This document shows, piece after piece, positions 31,401-43,400 of a stretch of 64,000 bases of DNA. The translations under genes were made by a program, and so were the position numbers. Positions within the stretch are counted from its first letter, which is position 1, and each line of letters starts with the position of its first letter. Under the pieces are notes generated by a model that saw only the letters and a list, made by a program, of their open reading frames with translations, made no database searches and was not told the DNA's origin. The DNA is from Euglena gracilis (lineage: Eukaryota; Euglenida; Euglenophyceae; Euglenales): NCBI GenBank assembly GCA_039621445.1, contig CP154955.1, forward strand, positions 22,371,823 to 22,435,822, written 5' to 3'.

Positions 31401-34400
31401 CTGGGGACCATGGTCGGGCCGCCGACCAGAGTGGTCGGGCCGACCAGGTCGGCATCACCCCCAGGATGAGCACCCACAGGATCCGTCCTGGGGCCCGATT
31501 CTAGGCCGCGTGCTGCGCGGGCGGCTGCTTTTTGACCCCCCCTCGACCGCTTGCCCCGCTGTGCCTTTGGTCATTTTTTGTGGGCCTTTTTTTGCTCCGC
31601 CCCTTTTTTTGGCCAAAACAGGTCCGGGCCCCCTCCCCCGCGCCCCCCCCCCCCCCCCAGCCCCCCTCCCCCACTGCCTGGCTGTCCCAAAGAAAAAAAT
31701 TCACCCAAAAATCGCATGTTTTTGTGGTCAAAAAGGGACCTAAAATGGTCATTTTTAAAAAAAGGCGAAAAATAGGCCACGCACTGTACGCCGGTGCAAG
31801 GGGTGGGGGGGGGAAATTTATTGGCGGTCCGCATTATTCCGCATTATTCCGCATTTTTCGCATTTCCGCATTATTTTCCGCATTATTCCGCATCCTTTTT
31901 CCGCACCGTCCTATCCGCATTTTTCCATATTGCCCTTCGCTATTTTCCCTTCCGCCATTTTTTTTGTAAATTTTTCCGCATTTTTCCGCATTTTATCTTC
32001 GCATTTGACCGCAACCGAACCGCATTTTTTTTTTCCGCATTTTTTTTTCCTTTGCCTTTTCCCTGTCTTTTTCTTCTTTTTTCCGCATTTTTTTTTTCCT
32101 TTTGTCCGCATAATTTCCATTTATCCCGCATTTTCCCGAATTTTTCGCATAATTACTTTTCCTGCATTCTTTTTTCGCATAATTATTTCCTTCCCGCATA
32201 ATTTCCGCATCCCGCTTTGGGTTTTCAGTTAAATCAGCCCCCCCGCATTTTTGTTTCCCCCGATATGTGGGGGCACAAGCATTTTTTTTTCCGGCATAAT
32301 TGTCCACATTTTTTTTTCCGCATAATTTCCGGCATTTTTTGTGAATTTTTTTTTACGTTTCGGTCGCTACAAGGTTCTAAGTGTTTCCCCCAATAGTTGG
32401 GGCAACAAGTGCTCGTCTTTTCATCTCTCTGTTTTATACATAATTTGTGCTTTGTTTTTCCATTGCATTTTGGTGACTTCTGGCAAGCTTGGGCATCAGC
32501 GATGGGAATCAAATAGCATCGGGACCCTGCATATTGTGAGGTAGAAATATATCTATCCTCTCCATGTGACCTGGGACTCCACAGAATTTCGGCATGTTTT
32601 CCCCCTTTTTCCGCATTTTTCCGCATATTTTCCGCATTTTTTTTTTCCGCATAATTTCCGCATTTTTCCGCATAATTTCCTTTCCGCATTTTTTCCGTTT
32701 TTCCGCATAATTTCCGCATTTTTTCCCCGCCTGCCAGAATGCATAATTTCACCCCCCATGACCCACGCCCAGCTGCGAAAGCACTAGAAAACCAAAGGCC
32801 AAGGAAAATCCCCCAAAAGGATCTGGTGTATTCAGCAAAATGGCCCTGCCCAAAGAAAGATTACCGGCATTCCTGTCAAGTGAAGTTCACAAATTTGACA
32901 AAGGGGTCCAGGGAGGTTAGGCAGGGGTCCCTCGATTGGAATCCTCAATTTTAGTTAAAAGAAATGGTAAGGATTTTTTCCGTTGAGCAAAAAAGCAAAA
33001 TTACGGAGTGCAAATTTTTTTCAGAACAAATGCAAACTTTTGGGGCGCAGTGCAAAAATTTCGCCGCCTGCGCAAATGCATGCGAAGGCCGTGGTGCACT
33101 TTGTAAACCCCCTCCCAAATAACACACCCCCCGGTGTGTTATTTGGGCACCCGAACTGGGGCCCCAGGGGGGGTGCGTTATTCTTACATAGAAAACCAAA
33201 GGAAAACAGGGGGGGGTGTTATTTGGGCGCTCGAAATCAGCCCCCGAGGGGGGGGGGTGTTATTTGGGGGGGTTATTTGCACTTGACACAATTTGTTTGC
33301 ATTTTGACTTTAAAATATCTGCAAATTACCCAACGTGTCAGAATATATTGTCCATGGCACACAAAGTGCAAACACATGTGGTGTGAAATGCCAAAAAGCC
33401 GTGTGGCAGGTGCAGGCCCCGTTTATCGGCAAAATAAATTTGTGTATTGTGTGCATTGTGCAATGTGTGTAGCAAAAAAATTGTGTGTCGATGTTTATTT
33501 GCAAAAAAAAATTGTACATCAGTGTGTATTAGCAATTTTTAAGATTCTCCACTCAAAATATTTGATTGTTTTCAGGCAAAAACTTCGGGCACCAGGTTGA
33601 TATCCAATGCTGTTGTTTTAGAATAAGAGTACCGTGAAGCGTGGGGGTGTTCCCCGCGTCCCCCCTCCCGCGTCACTTATTTAGGCTGGGCACATTTTTA
33701 GGTCAACCAAACGAAAATCCCTACAAATTTGGGTGATGCCCCCGTGTCCCCGCGTCCCCCAACGCATCCTGAACCACCCCCGTGGAAAAATCACATGACC
33801 ACCGCTGGTTGTCTATTGAAAAGAGCTTTCGATCTAGGGGTAATTATGGCGTCCACCACCCTTTTCTCAAAGCAGCATTTTAGGGCTGCCGGGTCCACGA
33901 CAGAACCGGCGTTCCCAACCTTCAACCTTCGGTCAAAAAACGCTCCCAGGACCAGTATCCGACCACTAATATGCAATGCTGCACTATTTTGTATTTTGCT
34001 AAATTCCGACGATCGCGAGTGCATCTCTGGTTGTGTCAATTGGCATGCTCCCCCCCATCCAAATAGCATTTTTTGGCCGATTTTTTGGTGGTAAACTTTT
34101 CGTCCAAAGCTTGGTCACCCGGATCGCCCCCCGCAGTCCGGACCCCCTGGGTCCTTGCCACACCACTAATGTCACAGAGACAGGGTTCGAAATGGGCGGG
34201 GTGTCCAGGTTTCGGTGGGGCATTCTTTGCTATAAATGGCCCCAGGAGGTACATAATGGGGTGCATAATGGGGGGGGGGTATCTTCTTATCACTTTGGAA
34301 CACCGGAAAAGAGGGGCAGAACCCCCACCCCCCTGGGCAGGAGAACTGGCAGATTATCACCATGGGCCCTGAGCGAGAAATTGGTGGTCATCAGTGGTCA

Positions 34401-37400
34401 TCTGATGAAAAGAGCATTCAATTGAGGGGTGAGTTTGCACCTGAGACCTGCTCCCATGAGGAATGCACCTTGCCCCGCCATCCGCAGGCATGTCCCGCCA
34501 AACAACTTTGCGCCTCGGGCCGAGCTTCCGGCAGTCCCTACCCAACTCGACCTTTTGGTCCGCATGCCTTTCCCCATACACTCTCACACTCCCCCCCCTT
34601 CACCTCAATTCAAACAAAAACACCCAAACTGTCGAGAAAAAAAACCCCCCGCCCCGACCACCCCACTGTTTTTCCCCCAAACCCAACCCCTCCTCTAAAG
34701 CAAAATCTGGTCCAGGCCAGACACAACTCCCCCCTCCTTGTCTTTTTCTGTTCGCATCCACCCATGCCCCTGTTCTCTCCTGGCAATAATCCGGTTATCC
34801 TTTGGAAAATTTTGTTTTTCACCGACTCAGCCCAGCCCCCTCCAGACCCTCCCAAATATAAAACCCTGGATTATTTTTTTTGGGCGAGATCTCAAGACCA
34901 GGGGTTTCTTAAGGACCCGGGGGGGGGGGTCCAGCCTCCGGCTGGCAAAAAGGCTGCTGGCTGGAAACGAGCTGCTGGCTGGACCGCCCCGGGGGGGATA
35001 GGGGGGGGGGTGGGTAGTGCCTGCCTGGGCAGGCACCCCAAGTTCCTAACCTGGATTTGGGAGCCATAGAAACCCCACTTTGAAATTGAATTACATTAAG
35101 GCATTTTGGCCCTTTTTCAGATGCAAGTTTATTTGAGGTTAGTACCAATCTCCATATTTCTCACCCAAGTGAATCTTTGGTGACGATGTTCTGGTCAAAG
35201 AGGGGGCACCCCGCATGGAAGCATTCTTCATTCTGGAGGGGCAGGTGGAGAGGTCCAAGAACGTCAATGGGGAGAACTGCATCTTCGAAATGGTGGAGCC
35301 AGGTAAGGCCTTTGGCATCCTGCATTCCCTGAGAGAGGACCCGAGCTACGCGACATGTGTTGCCAAGGGGAACGTTAAGGCTCTCACCATGACCTCGTAC
35401 AATTTGAACTCTCTACTCGAATCCGATGCCTCCCTCGGGCGTGCTTTCACCAACTCCCTGGCGAAGACGGTGCGGAATTACACCAAACTGGTGCGGCATC
35501 CGTCCTCCAGCAGGCCGCGGGTGGTTCTGTACGACAGCAAGGCATACTGGCAGCAACAGTTCAACAAGGTGAATGCCGAGCAGAATTTGGGCTTCGAGAT
35601 CACATACGTCACCGAACTGCTCATGGAACCTGTTGAATGTTCTTTGGTGTTGCGTCATCATGGTGCCATCACTCCACAGAAGAGGTGGGAGTGTCGGAAT
35701 GTATCTTCCCAATCTTCCACAATGCTCTTTTTGAAATTTGAGTGTGTTTTTCCAATATCCCAACAGAACTCCCCTCAGGTGCCAATAAGTTGGGAGGGGT
35801 GATTCTATGTAATCCTTCAGCAACAGTAAACGTTGAAACTCGTTTACGTCAGTGGAAGGGCTTTGTGTTTTTTTATTATAGAAATCCATAAAAATGGCGT
35901 CAGAAATTTTTGAGTTGTGATGAGCGAGTTGAAATTCCCGAAAGGTCAGGGGGACGGGAATGGTTCAAGCACCTTCGTATGTCCATTGGCAAAACCAAAT
36001 GGAAAATTTGAGATTTTTTTTGTTTCTTAGAGGTTTGCTGAGATGCTTTAATCAGCTCTGGGCCTCAGGGCTGTCGAATGACCGTTTGGGGGTGTGACGG
36101 TGGGTCATGGGGGACATTCTCCATTTTGCATGCTAACAGGTCCCTGGCTCACTCAGCCCAGACACTGCGCCGCTGGCAGAAGGGGCCGTGGCTGCCATCT
36201 GTTTTGTCAACGACGACACTGGCAGAGTGTCCCTTCAGCGTCTCCATGCTGGTGGTTGCAAGATGCTGTCCATGCGCTGTGCTGGCTTTGACCGAGTTGA
36301 CTTGTCTGCTGCTCGAGCTCTGGGCATGCTTGTGTCCAGGCATTTCGTCTTTGATTTCAATTTCAAGTAATTTTGTTTTGTGATTGTGGTTCTGTGATGC
36401 TATATTTGCCAGGCAAAATATTAATGGCTCCTTCCAAAAGGGTGGCTACATTTGTCAATGGGTGGAATGGTGTGGAATGGAATCCCCAGCCAGCTCTGCT
36501 GGCCAGTCTTGTGAGAAAGAACCTTTTCTTTTTCTTGATCCCCTTCCGTGTCAAAAACCAAAACCCAGCCTCAGCCTCAGGCCAGGGGGCGAGGCGGCTC
36601 ACACTGTGGTGAGTAGCACTGGACCACAGACCTTTTTGGGGGGGGGATCCTGGGGATCAGCCCGGACCCCCCTGGCAGGTGGGGGGGGGGGGTTGGACCC
36701 CCCTGTCCAGGAAGGGGGAGACACCCCCCCCCAAACCCCGTACGCTCCATAATATCGAACCCTGCCCCTGCCGCAAGGTGGGCAACTCCTTGGGTTTGTT
36801 GAACATCGAGCGAGGGTTCCCCATGTGCATTAACATTTTTTTGTCAAATGTAAGTTCATTAAATTTCATCTGGTGCCTTTTATCCAAATTGAGTGAAGTG
36901 ATTTTTTTTTCGGGGTGCTTTAAAAGGCGGGGAAGGTGATGCAGATGATTGTGTGCAGGTCCCATGAATATTTTGTGTTTTGTTGCCACCACGACCTGAT
37001 CAGCCCGACCCGCAATCCAGGCCCAACTGTGGATGTTGGCAACGGGAACGACCAGAAGGGTGCTGAGCTCTCATCTTTTTAGAGTTGGAGCAAACCTTGC
37101 CACTAGGGAAAAGGGGGTAGAACCCCCCACCCCAGGGCAGATAATGAAAACCGCGGATTACACCAGTTCCCGGATTTTTCCGCCGGTCAAGAGCGACTGG
37201 ATCCTGGTTTTCCAAATATCCTTTGTTTGAACACCAACTCCCCGCCAGGCCCAAATTATTCAGCCGACAAGAGGGCCAAAATTGGGCAGGATTTACCCCC
37301 CCCCAGGGTTCAATAAAAGGGGTGGGGGAGTGGGTGAGTTGGACCCCCCTCCGGTCGGGGGGGGGGGCAGTGAACGCAGCGGAGGATCCTGGCGGGTCAC

Positions 37401-40400
37401 CTTGTCGAAGTCATTGCCCGTTCAGCCTGCGTTGACAATGGTTCTTATTTTGCATTACTCAAAGTTGGGGTGCAGTGTTATTATTATTCATTGCACCGTG
37501 AGCCGCCTCGCCCCCTTGTCTGGCGGTTGGTTTGGTCAGTGGGAGTAAAGGGAATAATTTTGCTCTAACAGGACTGGCCTCGAATTTGCACGCGCGCTGC
37601 AACAAAGGTGATCGGGGCACTGCTGCGTGGAGAAGGGCCGTGCCAGTGTGAACACCATCACTTTTGGGGCTGGGGGTCGAGTTTGCCCCACAAAATTCTC
37701 AGATGCATGGTTGTTATTATGATTGTGCATGATTATTATTTAACTGTGCGGTGCATCTTTTGTGGATGCACTCTGGACAATGGGATTTGTTTTTTCCTTT
37801 AAACAGGGGTCCCTTCCCCCCCTCCCTGACCCACAGCCTGACCACTTACTGCCCAACTTGGGCAACAAAAAGCTAACTGCCAGTTTTGCCAAATTTTTTT
37901 GTCATATCCAATTGCTGCCCCCTGCGTTGATTGGGGTTCCTACCTTGCATTTCTCAAAGTCAAATTTCTTTCTTCCAGCGCTTTGTGCCGAATTTTTTTT
38001 TGCATCTTTGACAATTTTTTGCCCAAAAAGAAAGTGCCCAAACTGGCACTTTTGGCTGTTTTGGGGGGTCAAAATTTTTCGGCCCGGCGCTTTGCGCTTG
38101 CGCCAGGCCGAAATTTTGGTCATCCGGACCGCGGCATGTTCAGGTGGGGGTGCCCCCCCCCCTGCAGGGGGGGGACCATCCACCCCCACCTGTCTTTATA
38201 TTCAACCCCGCGCAGAGATCGGCCCGACAATTTTCCGCACGTTTGGTTTTTGACAACCCCACGTCGAACAACCACCATCCCGGGTCATTGACACAGATTG
38301 GGCGAGTTGGACGACCCCCGGTCATTGATTGCACGTTTCGGTGTTTTCGGTGTTTTGTGCCCCTTTGTCAAACAGCCACCATCAATGACTGGCTATTGAT
38401 TGTCAGTTGGGGATTTGGGCCACCACCCCTCCCCACTGGTCTGCAGGTCAGTGATCCTTCAACAAAGGGGGGAGGGGGTACATTGCGGAAAGCAGCTGCC
38501 TGTGAATGACTCGGGTGCCGGAATATTCGCCATATGCAGTGGCAGAGCATGCAATGGCTTTGGCAATGTCTCTCAGCCAGGCGATGTGGATGTGTCAGAA
38601 TCCAAATACTTAATTTCAAAATGTGTATTCCTTTTTACAGTGCACAATACATCTTAAAAAAGGCTCTTTTTCCAGCTTTCTTTCCATTCTGCAAAATCGG
38701 GGTTTTCGGATGCAAGATTGCGTATGGGGGGGGGATTTGAACAGGAAAAATTTTTGTAGGAAAAATTCTGGATGAAATTGTGTCCAGATTTTTCCGACAT
38801 TTTAAGGATCCGTCCAGGATTTTTCCGACAAATTTAAGAGTATCCAATTTCCTCCGGTGAACGCCCCAAAATTTCACTCGACTCTTCGCACCAATGTTTG
38901 AAATATACTTTTTGTTCCAAAGGACTTGTCTAGAATGTGGTGATCCTTCAAAAATGTAAGGATGTGTTTTTTTTGATTTATTTTGGATTTTGGATTTTAG
39001 GGTTTTATGGTTTTTTGAAGTTCGGATTTGTGAAAACCTCCAAATTTTGTGTGATTTCTCTTGTGTTTTCCCTAAAAGTGGCTTCACAGTTTTTTTCAGA
39101 ATTCATTCAGAATCCCCCGGCTGACTTTAAACGAGCGTTCAGAACTTTTCCCGGCATTCAAGGATTCATCTAGTATTTTTTCCTGACAGAGTTTTTCCCA
39201 TGGCAATTGTTCCCAGTCATTCCCCCCCAGTGGTCCTGAGATAGATATCATTAAATGGAAGTCAGAAAATTAGCCTGGATTGAGGTTCCATGATGCTGAA
39301 AAAAACCCTTGGTCCTTGGTCCTCCGCTGCCTGTGCTCAACCGCCGCTTGCATCGTGCCTACACACAGGGTCTCATTTGCCATGTGCCTGAGCGACAAGG
39401 GTGGATGCCTTTTGGCATAAATGGCTGGAAAAGGATGCTCTTTTGGTCACATTTTGTCATGCTCCAAGGAGCATTACAGTATGGATAAAAATTAAGGGAG
39501 ACAAGAACTATGGGAATCCACCCCGATTTTCCCATACTTTTTCCCCGTGTTCTTTTCCTACGTCCTTTGGTGGAGCCACTGTCAGGGTTTGGCAATTTTC
39601 ACACACAAAAAGATGGGGTTATGATATGTTGTCCTTTCTTGCGGTTTATTCTGACATGAAAAATCCCAAAAGCACCACCAAAAGTGTATTTTAACCATTT
39701 TTTGGTATTTTCAGTTGACCCATTGCCACAAAACTTTCGTCACAACTGAAAAAAGATGACCAACATTTTCCCTGAAAATGTGAATTTTCCCATTGTTTTT
39801 TTCCTCGTAATTTTTGTCCCCACTGCATTTCAAGGTATGGTGACTGATTGGTTATGGGGCCCCCATAACCAGTCAGTCATTTTTCAAATAAAAATGAGCA
39901 ATGCCCAGGCCCTGGGGTGTTTGTGTACTAATTTGGATTGTCCTGGACCTCAGGCATCAGCGTTGGCGTTTTTAACTTTTTTTTTGAAAATTGCACATCT
40001 GCGCAATGTCCCTGTCATTTCCAAAGCTAAGTGCGAGTTTACCCGCCTCAGAGCGTCCTGCATTATCTTGCAAAAATTTTGTACACGAGAGATGGCATTT
40101 GCCAATAAAAAATTCAATGGGGAGTTTGAACATCTTCTGGATTCGGGAGAAAATGGTATACAACCAAGTCGAATATTTGTGAGTTTTAATTTCTGATGTG
40201 TATGAAGGAACAGCCGCCGTCCAACTGGCAATGCTTATGTTGGGAGTGAGGGATGCCCTGTCTCCAATCGAACTCGGGAGCACGATTTTAAGCTGGAAGG
40301 TCTGATGGGCTTTGACTTCCATGGCCGCACGGCCGGGGTCCTGGGGACTGGTCGGATTGGGCAGATCTTCATCAACCTGTGCCTTGGCTTTGGGATGCGG

Positions 40401-43400
40401 ATTGTGTGCTATGACAAGTACCCCAACAAAGCGCTGATGGAATCTGGCAAAGTGGAGTACACCACGATGGACGAGGTATGATGGGTCCTGAGCATTTTGG
40501 CCAGGAACCTTCTTGAAGCCAGGGAAAGCCCCGGGAAGGTCAAAAAATAGGTCCAAAAAGGGCGATTTTGGCAATAGTAAAAAAAGTCTCAAAAATGCCA
40601 ACTTTGACACATGCAACATGGGCAAAAATTGAAAAAAGTACCCATTTTGGGAGCATTTTCACAGTTTTAGGGGGAGGTCCACTTGTTGGATTTTCCCCGA
40701 AAATCCCGCGGGGGTCTTTTTGGTTTTTGGGGGGGGGGTCGACTTTTGGATTTGCAGAAAATCAGCAGGGGGAGGGTCTGATTTGGGGGGGGGGTTGTTA
40801 TTTTGGGGGGGTTTACAATCCAAAAAAAAAAGACGGGAAGCAAAAATGTTGGGAAAAGTATGGAAAAATTTCTAGTTTGAAAAGCTGATGATGGGAAAAT
40901 TGAACATTTTTTCGTTTGAATTTTCAGCCAAAAAATTCCGAAAAGTGGACCCCCCCCCAAATATTCCCCCCCCCTTGGGATTTTCAACAATGAACCCAAA
41001 AAATAGACCCGGGGTCTCATTTTGGGGGGGGGTTCAGGCTGCTGGGGCCTGCTGTGCTGTGCATAGTCGGACTCTTTTTTGGAATATTGCGCCGTTGGAG
41101 GAGCTTAACCAGAAACCTGTGACCCGGAAATGACCCAAAATGTTTCGGGAAGCAAAACCAAAGGAAATATCCGGAGACCTGAATTGAAGCCCTTGGAACG
41201 TCCTATCTAACGGTGTTTTGATTTCCCTGCAACACCACAACTAGCCCGAGTCCATTTTTAAGCCCATCTCGCTCCAAATCTGTAATCAAAAATCAAAAAA
41301 ATCAAAAATCAAAAAAAATCTGTACTGTTTTGGCCTGTACTGACTCAGCCATTTTCGGGCCATTTCCGGGTCAAAAAAAGTCGAAAAAATCGAAAAATAA
41401 TTTTGCCCCAAAACGATGTTCTTTGGCCTCCCCTAACCGGAAAAACTCCCGGTTTTGGCCCGAAACCCATGCTATTTGGCCAGGGCCGGGCACAGGGGCC
41501 TTTTTTTAGTTGGGACCCCCGGGGGGGGTGGGTGGGTCCGGCCGAGCCCCCCCCCCCCCCGGGCGGGTCCCCCCAGGGATGGATGGGAAGCCCTTCGGTA
41601 TTGAGGTAGGTGGTAGGGGGGGGGGTCGCTGAGCTCTTATCCCTTTATGGGTAAGAGCGAAGCTTACCCCTGGCGAAACCCCCCCCTCGACCCCCCCCTC
41701 CCCCCGGCCCCCCCCCCCCAGGTCGGGGCCACCTCGGGAACCGACGGATTATCACCATGATCCCGGCCCGGTTCCCATAATTTTTTTTTCCAGTCGCGAG
41801 CGACTGGATTTCTAGTTTCCGAATCACCTGGGTTTGACCCCCAACTCCCCGCCAGGCCCGAGATATTCACGCGCGAAGGGGTCCAAACTGGGTAGGATCG
41901 GCCCGCCCCCCCCGGATAAGCCCCCCCCCTTTGGACTCTGCCATTTCGGCCAAAAAAAATGTCAATTTTCAAAATATCTCCAAAATTAAGCCAAATCAAA
42001 GGAAATGTCCAGAGACCTAATTTGAAGCCCTTGGAACGCCCCATCTGCTGGTATTTTGATTTCCCCGCAACTCCCCGCCTAGCCCGAGATATGGCCGTTT
42101 TCGGCGCAGATGACTTTTCCCACTGTTCGACTTGCCGTTTTCCGGGGTCGGAATTTTTAAAAGTGCTATTTTTAGCACTTTTCGCGATTTTTTCGGCCTC
42201 CACCCACTCTCGCACCCCCCCCCCCCCCCCCCGGGCTGTTCGGGAAGGCCTGGAGGGGGGGTAGGGGGGGTGGGTCCGGCCGACCCCCCCACCCCGGGGG
42301 GTCCCCCGGAGGGGGTGGGATATACTTTTCGGCGCCAGAGGTGTGGAAATTTTTTGAAAATGTGCTATTTTTAGCACTTTCCGTGATTTTTCGGCCATTT
42401 TTTTGTGGGTCCCCGGGGACCCCCCCACCCTGGGGGGTCCCCGGGTGGGTGGGTGGGGGGGAACCCCCCTCCCCCCCGGTTTTTTAAAAAAAACCCTGGG
42501 TGGGGGTTCGGCACCTTTCCAGCTTGCTGGTGACCTCTCCCTTGGTGGGTGTTAGGAAACCAATGAACCCACCAACCAACCAACCAACCATGTGCGTTCA
42601 ATCTGCTGGAAAAAAAACCATAAAAAAAACAGCGGTTGCTTCGTACTGTGCCATTGCAATCCGGGAAGGGTGATGACTGCTTTGCTCATTGCTTTTTTTG
42701 TAGGTGTTCAAGCAGGCCGATGTCCTCTCCCTGCACACTCCCCTGCTCCCGGAGACCCGGCATTTCATCAACACAGAGAACATTGCCAAAATGAAGAAGG
42801 GAGTTCTGAGCAGGCTTTTCTCGGTATGATTAAAAATGAAATGGGAGGAGAAATTTTTTGTAATTTGGGCTACACAAAGAATTGGGGGAAAAGTGCTCTG
42901 TGGCAGGCTTTCATTTAGTGCGCCGCGGAAAAAAAAATTTTGCGCCGCGTGCACCGCGGCACCGGAAATTTTGTGACCGCGTGCGCCGCGAAAGAGTTCT
43001 TTCTGTGCGCCGTGTGCGCCTTGGCAGCCTTTCAGGTGCGCCGCGGCAGAAAAAAGCATGTGCCGCGGGAAGGCCATTGGTGTGTCGCGGTTGCGTTGTT
43101 GGTGCGCCGAGGGAAAATTTTTTTTGCGCTGCGGCTGATTTCGCCGCAGCGCACTAAATGAAAGTCTGCTCCATTGTTATGGTTGATACGGCACAGACGG
43201 CATTCCAAGGGCTTCATTTTTGGTCTCCGGACATTTTCTTTGATTTTGCTTCATTGTCGAGGTAATTTGGAAAAAAATTGGTTTTTTTGAGCAAAAAAAA
43301 ACAGCCCAAAAACAGCCCAAAATGACCGTTTTGGGCCACAAAGCGCGCCGGAACACGGACCAGGTGCGTCGGCAGCCAAAACAGCAAATGGGGGGCGATA

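Larger units (their letters stand above)
26036..31505. repeat. Inverted arms of about 70 bp enclosing the 88-bp satellite region
   Basis: ATTCTAGGGCTCCGTGCGGA, then TCCTGTGGGTGCTCATCCTG and GGGGTGATGCCGACCTGGTC at 26038-26105, are inverted at about 31437-31505. About 5.3 kb lies between. Additional GGTCGGCCCGACC copies sit on both arms. I read it as a large foldback into which satellites expanded or inserted. Confidence 0.65.
25459..35184 (+). other. Intron 1 (9.7 kb, nonconventional)
   Basis: Begins GGCAACCACAGATTC and ends GAATCTTTGGTGAC, so ACCACAGATTC can pair with GAATCTTTGGT, leaving only a few unpaired bases at each end. There is no GT start and no AG end. It holds a CAG...CTG element, the 88-bp satellite blocks, palindromes and CGCATTTTT-rich DNA. 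Confidence 0.75.

Noticed and set aside
35620-36139. Conventional GT-AG form of intron 2 (donor after GAACCT, acceptor after AACAG)
   Set aside because: It keeps the frame but adds eight residues to a segment that otherwise aligns without a gap to the family, and it ignores the terminal pairing. Transcript data would settle it.
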